Assembly: GCF_036320965.1 (NCBI RefSeq)
Contig: NC_092234.1
Coordinates: 32,429,203 to 32,493,202 of the forward strand
Source of the DNA: Panulirus ornatus
Taxonomy: Eukaryota; Arthropoda; Malacostraca; Decapoda; Palinuridae
Reading direction: 5' to 3'
Length of the DNA: 64,000 nt
Under the pieces are notes generated by a model, which searched no databases, had not been told where the DNA came from, and worked only from the letters and a program-made list of their open reading frames with translations. The position numbers were made by a program, and so were the translations under genes. Shown in pieces: positions 58,471 to 64,000 of the stretch. The first letter of the stretch is position 1. Each line of letters starts with the position of its first letter.

Positions 58471-58746
58471 TGTACGCTAAAGCATCGCCAGACACAACGC
58501 CCCTCTCTCCATTACGTGGTACCAGCGCTGTTCACTGTGCCCTCACTCTATGCCAACAGTGCCATCGATTAGCACCATGTCCTCGGTGCGTGGCTCCGCC
58601 ATACATTATATCTCCACGTACCGTAAACACCTGACTGTACCATGAACTCTCACGATACCTTCGCTATACACCATAATCTTACGGTATATAATATCTAATT
58701 CATTTGTAAATTTCTTTACCCTTTCTTTGCTCTACATTTTTAATTA
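58471..58746. other. no gene recognised
   Basis: Unique sequence; weak CTATAC-like words trail from the array. Confidence 0.35.
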
Positions 58747-58747
58747 A

Positions 58748-58794
<47 letters not shown>
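58747..58794. repeat. (AC)n microsatellite
   Basis: Perfect AC tract. Confidence 0.97.
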
Positions 58795-58795
<1 letters not shown>

Positions 58796-58869
58796 CAAAT
58801 GGCGTCCTAGCTACGTCTCTTCGAAGTATATCCACTAGGTGTTATATTTCTTTCTTGTATCTCCCCTGG
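58794..58869 (+). mobile_element. foldback element family C, fragment
   Basis: ACCAAATGGCGTCCTAGC, ACGTCTCTTCGAAGTAT and CTTGTATCTCCCCTG match the copy at 32240-32310 in order. The terminal CCCCGTGGACTCATAGG part is missing. Confidence 0.65.
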
Positions 58870-58876
58870 GTACGCC

Positions 58877-58913
58877 TACTACTCGGCTATGGGTTAGCAT
58901 AGCCGAGTTGGTA
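58877..58913. other. perfect hairpin next to (CAA)n
   Basis: ACTCGGCTATG and CATAGCCGAGT form an 11 bp stem around GGTTAG. A further CTAC/GTAG pair lies outside after small bulges. A (CAA)5 run follows. Confidence 0.7.
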
Positions 58914-58917
58914 GCGT

Positions 58918-59085
58918 AAACAACAACAACAACAAAAAGAGACAAGACAAAGAAAACAAAATATATGAAAACACGAAGTACGATCAATATAAACACGTGG
59001 CAACAACGTGAAAAAATTGTGGAAAAAATAAAGAAATGGGTAAGAGAATGATGGTGATGGGGGGGGTGCTAGCCTTACTATGCTC

Positions 59086-59117
<32 letters not shown>

Positions 59118-59118
59118 G
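58918..59118. repeat. inverted (CAA)n / (TTG)n pair
   Basis: CAA units at 58918-58936 and TTG units at 59087-59117 are complementary and 150 bp apart. Confidence 0.85.
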
Positions 59119-60498
59119 CTTGCTGCTGCTGCAGCTGTCCGGGTCTCACCTGCAACAAAAGACATGTTAACTGAGTACATCATAAAACCCGAGGACATTG
59201 GTTTAATTATTCTCGCATGGTCTATAAATCTTAAACCCCAACTATTCCTATTACGTTGCTTATTAATTACTTACTTTTAATTTTCTCATCATTCTCATTT
59301 AGTACTACCTCTATCCTGATTCCATTTCCTTATTATCATATATCAATTAGCTGATCCTGAGAGTCGGTTCGTACTAATGACCAAAGCGTGAATTTGATTC
59401 CATATTTGCATAGAGTATTAATATGTAAATTACAATCAAATATAGACAGAGCAGAGCCAAGCTGGAGTCTGTCTTGCATGGTCACCATCAGAAAGCCAGA
59501 CTGAAGCCTCTCTTACATGTTCACTATCACAAGAACCCGATATAAATAATGACAAACACCATCAAACTCTCAGGAGTACAAGCGATGTGAGAGTGAGGTA
59601 GAACAGTTTTGCTTGGGTCAGTGAACAACCCCGGAGAATGTAAGGAAATGAAGAGAGGGGAAAAAAAATTCTCAAGGAAAAAAATATTCATCAAAGAAAT
59701 AGTCATTCAAAATGAAAACCACTCATTCAGAAAATGAAACATACACTCAGCAGACATACCATTCATTATATTAAAATCATTACATAAATAAATGAAAAAA
59801 AAACTCATTCAAAACAAAATAATAACATTTATTCAGAAGAAAATAATAATACCTGACAATATTCTTATATGGATGGAAATTTTTTTTTGCGCCATGTATT
59901 TCGCGGCGAAGAACGCAACAAGTAAACAAACAAAGCGCGGAGGAAAAGAAAGAGAAGATTTTGCCTTAAAAAGAAGGAAAATATAGTTTCATTATAGAAA
60001 AAAGTAATATATTGGACGGAGTCAATAGCAGTATAGCAAGTATACATATCACTGAGAAGTTAATAAGACTTTGAGAGACCAAGGTAACATCAAGTGACGC
60101 CACACTAAAACTCTACGTCACATTCCACGCATACGACACTGAACAAGATCGACTTGAAAACAAAAAATCAAGAAGTCTTATGACTTTGGGAGGATACCAG
60201 ACCTGGCGAATGAGTCTTGGGAATGGGCAAGTCTAATGAATTAAGGTAAACCCCAGTATAGGGCCGACTGTCGATCCCAGACCCAGATACTCTATTAGAC
60301 TTCTGGTACACTACAGGAGAGGAAGGGCCCTTGCTCGAAGAACTGAATCTATGAACATAAAACGTGATCCAGAGAGAGGAGTCCCGTGACCTGAGTCTAC
60401 ACCGTCCACCATCCCTACTGCAATTGTAAGGCTCTGAGACCAGACTATAGACTGCTATCAATACAGACGTTTGTGTTGCTAATGTGAAAATAGGATAG
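59119..60498. other. no gene recognised
   Basis: About 1.4 kb of AT-rich unique sequence. TCATTCA/ATTCAAAA words cluster at 59690-59830. There is no frame over 70 codons apart from those driven by the adjoining array. Confidence 0.4.
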
Positions 60499-60838
60499 CA
60501 AGGTACGGACGGTGAGGATAGCAAGGTAAGGACGGTGAGGATAGGTGGGGATAACAAGGTACGGACGGTGAGGATAGGTGTGGAGAACAAGGTAAGGACG
60601 GTGAGGATAGGTGTGGATAGCAAGGTACGGACGGTGAGGATAGGTGTGGACAATAAGATACGGACGGTGAGGATAGGTGCGGATAGCAAGGTACGGACGG
60701 TGAGGATAGGTGCGGATAGCAAGGTACGGACGGTGAGGATAGGTGGGGATAACAAGGTACGGACGGTGAGGATAGGTGTGGATAGCAAGGTACGGACGGT
60801 GAGGATAGGTGTGGATAGCAAGGTACGGACGGTGAGAA
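60499..60838 (+). repeat. 33 bp minisatellite, 11 units
   Basis: The unit is GGTACGGACGGTGAGGATAG then GTGTGGATAGCAA. Unit starts at 60502, 60525, 60558 and every 33 bp to 60822; the second step is only 23 bp. As 33 is a multiple of 3, each frame repeats an 11-residue word (for example KVRTVRIGVDS), giving frames on both strands up to 226 codons. These are treated as repeat artefacts. Confidence 0.96.
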
Positions 60839-61253
60839 GTATGGACAATACTGAGATGGGGAAAGGAACAGCACTCTGGAAGCAAATCTCTAAGGTTTGG
60901 GGGAAGTAAACACATTCCAGTCCTTAGAATAAAAGAACCAGGGGTACAGGAATTCAAATTACCATTAAAGGTCTCAATAAATCCCAATATTTTACTACTC
61001 TATCGACCAGTCTCACTGGTATTTAATATCTTTATTACTGCAGACACACATGATATATGACGTGCTCACCTGCTATAAGAGAACTTTGTTGATATACATA
61101 TATATATACATATACATATATCTTTATTACTATACTGCATCGTACTTGAATCCATTACTGACTTATTAATTAGAAAAGTTTGCTTATTTACTAACTGCAG
61201 TACATTACACTTGAATCCATTTCTTAAATTATTCAGCTATACAACTACAGAGT

Positions 61254-61258
<5 letters not shown>
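60839..61258. other. no gene recognised
   Basis: AT-rich unique sequence. Confidence 0.4.

Positions 61259-61342
<84 letters not shown>
61259..61342. repeat. (AT)n microsatellite
   Basis: Perfect AT tract. Confidence 0.97.
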
Positions 61343-61344
<2 letters not shown>

Positions 61345-61421
61345 ATGACATACGTATAACTTGCACGCAGGGTAAGGTTTCTAAGTTAGATGAGTACAGA
61401 ACCAAAGCTTCGTACACGCAA

Positions 61422-61545
61422 CCCCTTGAGCACGACGGTACGATCCTTGAGCACGACCGTACGATCCTTGAGCACGACGATACGATCCTTGAGCATGACG
61501 GTACGATCCTTGAGCACGATGGCAGATGATACCCTTTTAGGTTAG
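61422..61545. repeat. 21 bp array, family G arm, copy 6
   Basis: CCTTGAGCACGACGGTACGAT repeats with GAG at 61428, 61449, 61470, 61491 and 61512, exactly 21 bp apart. This is the least diverged version of the arm unit of the palindromic elements. A weak half-centre (CCCTTTTAGGTTAGAATACGA) follows; no right arm is seen. Confidence 0.88.
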
Positions 61546-62203
61546 AATACGACTAATCAGACGCTACGGTGTCTGTATAAAAGGCCTTGGTGGTGAAATC
61601 AGACATAACCCGGCCACACCAGGGCAACGCAAAGAGTCTGCTGTCATTATACCATCAAGCAACAAACAGTAACCTCTTGTGACCTTTAAAGCCATAGCCC
61701 AGGAACCTGAACGGTAATGACCTTCACAACGGGAGGTCTAGCTTATCGACAGTCTTGTAGGATTCCCCCCTCGGGCCGAACGCAATGGACTACGCGACCG
61801 CGTCCTCACAACGTTAAAGGCGTGGTCGACCCATCTTTCCGGGCATCACTGAAGGCAGTCAGTCAAGCAGTGAACTTGCCTCAGACCAAAAGTGCGCCGC
61901 TGGCGCCTGAAGAGTCTTGGCCATTGTGACTCCAGAACCCCGAGGGGCGTCTCCATCGTTAGTAGTGGTACGGTACCACACCAGGCCACTGAGTCCTTAC
62001 CCTGCAGACAAGGGCCTTGTGGGACATCGTGAACTTCGTCCTCTACCGCAGTTCCTACAAGATCTCCTCCGCTGCCTCCCCTCTCTCTCCAGCATGGCAA
62101 CCTCCGTATACCATCCAAGTTAAGGAAACATAAAACCTCAACCGCCTCCCATCCCCTACACCAGTAGCGAGGCTAAGGGACCTTGGTAACTCGCTTTCCC
62201 TTC
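61546..62203. other. no gene recognised; mixed-composition frames
   Basis: More GC-balanced than its surroundings. Frames of 68-97 codons exist on both strands (61717-62348) without a recognised domain. Confidence 0.3.
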
Positions 62204-62445
62204 TGCAGCAGAACCTCGTGAACTTGGAACGCAATCTCTCCTGTAACTGCAACACGAGACCTACACACGACGCACCTCTCCAGTGGGACTCAAACTGCAT
62301 CTGCTCCACCACCATCGCCACCTTGCAACACTTCAACCAGCTCATCATGCCTGTACTTAATCACCGTGTCGTTATTCGTGTACCTGAACCCCTTGCTCAG
62401 TCCTCATCGTTACAAAAGAACTTCGACACGCAGAGAACCTGCTAA
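62204..62445 (+). CDS. candidate terminal exon, unproven
   Basis: A good acceptor-like sequence CGCTTTCCCTTCTGCAG ends near 62209 and opens an about 78-codon frame to a TAA at 62443. Residues include NLERNLSCNCNTRPTHDAP, QWDSNCICSTTIATLQHFN and IMPVLNHRVVIRVPEPLA. The composition is protein-like with five Cys and GC-rich third positions, unlike the repeat frames in this window. I do not recognise the family. It could also be a chance frame or a retroelement piece; an opposing frame on the minus strand weakens the case. Confidence 0.25.
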
Positions 62446-62463
62446 AGCTTATATAAGCTTAAA
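62446..62463. other. 16 bp perfect palindrome
   Basis: AAGCTTATATAAGCTT is its own complement and contains a TATATAA core, two bases after the candidate exon's stop codon. Confidence 0.6.
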
Positions 62464-62611
62464 AGGAATACGGTATGTAGAGGTATCAAGCTGGATTGAA
62501 TATAGTTTGCCTACTTCTAATCATAAGTAAGGTCTGGTTGATATAAACATTCTAGGTAAGGTAAGGCTTTAAGAAAAAATTACTCAGCTTCCTATTCCAT
62601 TAGTCAAGGGT

Positions 62612-62760
62612 ATATGAGTCCATGGCAACTTGAGTTCATGGAATAGTGAGACCATGGACAGAGTCCATGGCCCCATAAGTTCAAGGCCACATGAGTCTTT
62701 GGGGACATGATTCCATGACCACATGAGGCCATGAACAAATGAGTCTACTGGCAGCCGAGC
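62612..62760. repeat. degenerate about 18 bp repeat
   Basis: CATGAGTCCATGGC / CACATGAGTC words recur about eight times with variable spacing; NcoI-type CCATGG words are frequent. Confidence 0.65.
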
Positions 62761-63384
62761 TTGTCATGCCTGTAGATACCAGAGTCGTGTGATCTACATT
62801 TCCTCTTGTTTTTCGTACTTTTGTTTTGTCAGTTCGTGGAGCCGTTCGTGTGACTGATGACTTCACGCTGGCGTGTTAACATTTCCTCTCATTTTCTTTT
62901 CACTGTGCAGGCAGATGTGAATCATTCATTACCTAGAACGAACGTCCTATTTACAATGATTCGCCGAATTGTGGTTTAATGCGCCTTGGTTTTACTGACT
63001 GTTATTTGCGCCTGAAAGTCCCACGATGGTATAAAAGAATCACAACTCTGACAGAAATAAGGAAAAAAAAAAAAAAACACTTGAGGCTGAAACTAGAAAA
63101 AAAAAAACCCACGTATTTCTTTTGTGATTCTCTTGAAACCAGCAAATAGATTTCGTCTTCGATCAAGTTTTCGTCCCCTTTCTCCAGAGCACTTGGGTGT
63201 TGTTGTGGGGAGGAGGATTTATCATTATCGCTGGGAATGACGAGAATCGTTCTCGGCGGACGAGCCTGTGACCCAGAAAGGCCGAAGTTTGTTAATGACG
63301 GCCACACGGCGACCCCGAGGTGATGAACGGCCGGGTCGTGTCCCTCCCGCCCCATCAAGGAACCCTTATCGTAATGCCATTTAC
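62761..63384. other. no gene recognised
   Basis: Unique sequence with A-runs at 63064 and 63099. A 129-codon minus-strand frame at 63002-63391 has Phe/Lys-rich stretches from those runs and no domain. Confidence 0.4.
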
Positions 63385-63870
63385 TCCACAAGGGCTGGGC
63401 TGAGCCATCAAATATCCAAATGTGCTGAGACTTGATGCTTTACAATGTCTGTACCTCGCCCTTAGATATCCAAATGCCCTGGTACCTGGTACTCTATAAG
63501 TGATATACACAGACCTCAGATAGTTAACTACCCTTGTACCTTGTACTGCACAAGGGCTTCAACCCGCTTTCAAACACCCAAAAGCCCTGGTGCTGATACT
63601 CTACAAATGCTGTAACCTAGCATTCAAATATCCAAAAGCCCTGATACCTGATACCCCAAAAATGCTGTAATCTACTCTTGAAATACCCAAAGCTTTAGGG
63701 CTTGGTACCCTTCAACTGCTGTACCTAACCCTTAGATACTGTAATACCCTGGGACTTGATATATTACTGGGGCTGTAACCTAACCCAAAAGTAACCTAAG
63801 TCCTTGGAACTTGGTATACCACTAGGGTTGTACCCTAGCTCTGAAATAACTAAAATCCGTGGGATTTGTC
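63385..63870. repeat. degenerate about 54 bp tandem repeat, about 9 units
   Basis: ATATCCAAATGCCCTGGTAC-type blocks recur near 63412, 63466, 63520, 63575, 63628, 63682 and 63735, a step of 53-55 bp, each followed by a TGCTGTAACCTA-like block. Strongly eroded. Confidence 0.85.
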
Positions 63871-64000
63871 CACCTCACTCAGTGGCCTTCGGTCATCATC
63901 GATTTAAACAGAATCCCACCGCCAGGCTATCCGCTGTAACCGGCCTGGTTTACAACCTACCACATCGGCTAACAAAAACGTTATGGTCGCTGTCACTCAT
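63871..64000. other. no gene recognised
   Basis: Unique sequence to the window edge. Confidence 0.35.

Noticed and set aside
60168..60987. 226-, 180- and 131-codon frames over the 33 bp array
   Set aside because: All reading frames translate the same tandem unit; no non-repeat domain is attached.

Overview
This is eukaryotic intergenic DNA, most likely from an arthropod and probably a decapod crustacean. That assignment is an inference. It rests on the extreme density of long (AT)n, (AC)n, (AG)n tracts, degenerate CCTAA repeats (complement of the arthropod telomere motif TTAGG), and large numbers of decayed non-LTR retrotransposons. I see no host gene, tRNA, rRNA or CRISPR array I can defend. 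Nearly all open frames are translations of microsatellites, minisatellites or retrotransposon relics.

Retroelements dominate 0-50 kb. Family 1 is a LINE with an endonuclease and reverse transcriptase (FADD motif) and a C-terminal [10 protein letters not shown] motif; its 3' UTR ends in an A-rich run followed by (AT)n. It is present as about nine pieces. The best preserved is the 410-codon open frame at 46996-48228 (-). The longest is the broken copy at 18670-21372 (+). Copies at 16423-17131 (+) and 46862-47584 (-) look identical over about 690 bp, so this family moved recently. A roughly 240 bp SINE-like element (eight pieces) carries the same 3' tail as this LINE and always sits in (AT)n, which suggests a LINE/SINE partnership. 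Family 2 is a CR1/jockey-like LINE whose 3' ends run into (AC)n; at least five relics lie in one orientation at 38.4-44 kb, and others lie at 21.9 and 55.1-56.2 kb. Family 3 is another jockey-like LINE seen only as C-terminal relics (12.0-12.4, 27.7-28.0, 30.7-31.0 kb). Four tRNA-derived SINE copies, a foldback-like element (three pieces), an unassigned dispersed repeat (five copies) and a palindromic element with about 21 bp repeated arms (six copies) fill much of the rest.

From about 51 to 64 kb the character changes to tandem arrays: a CCTAA-like tract (51.4 kb), a 31-copy 34 bp minisatellite (53.3-54.4 kb), a 41 bp array (56.5-57.0 kb), a second 34 bp array (58.0-58.5 kb), a 33 bp array (60.5-60.8 kb), a 21 bp array (61.4 kb) and a degenerate 54 bp array (63.4-63.9 kb).

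The strongest biological story is the interplay of retroelement 3' ends with microsatellites. Different LINE lineages end in different dinucleotide repeats, a SINE shares the LINE tail, and in one relic a (CT)n tract appears to have grown from the retrotransposon's own serine-leucine codons. All coordinates of repeat edges are approximate because they were read by eye.
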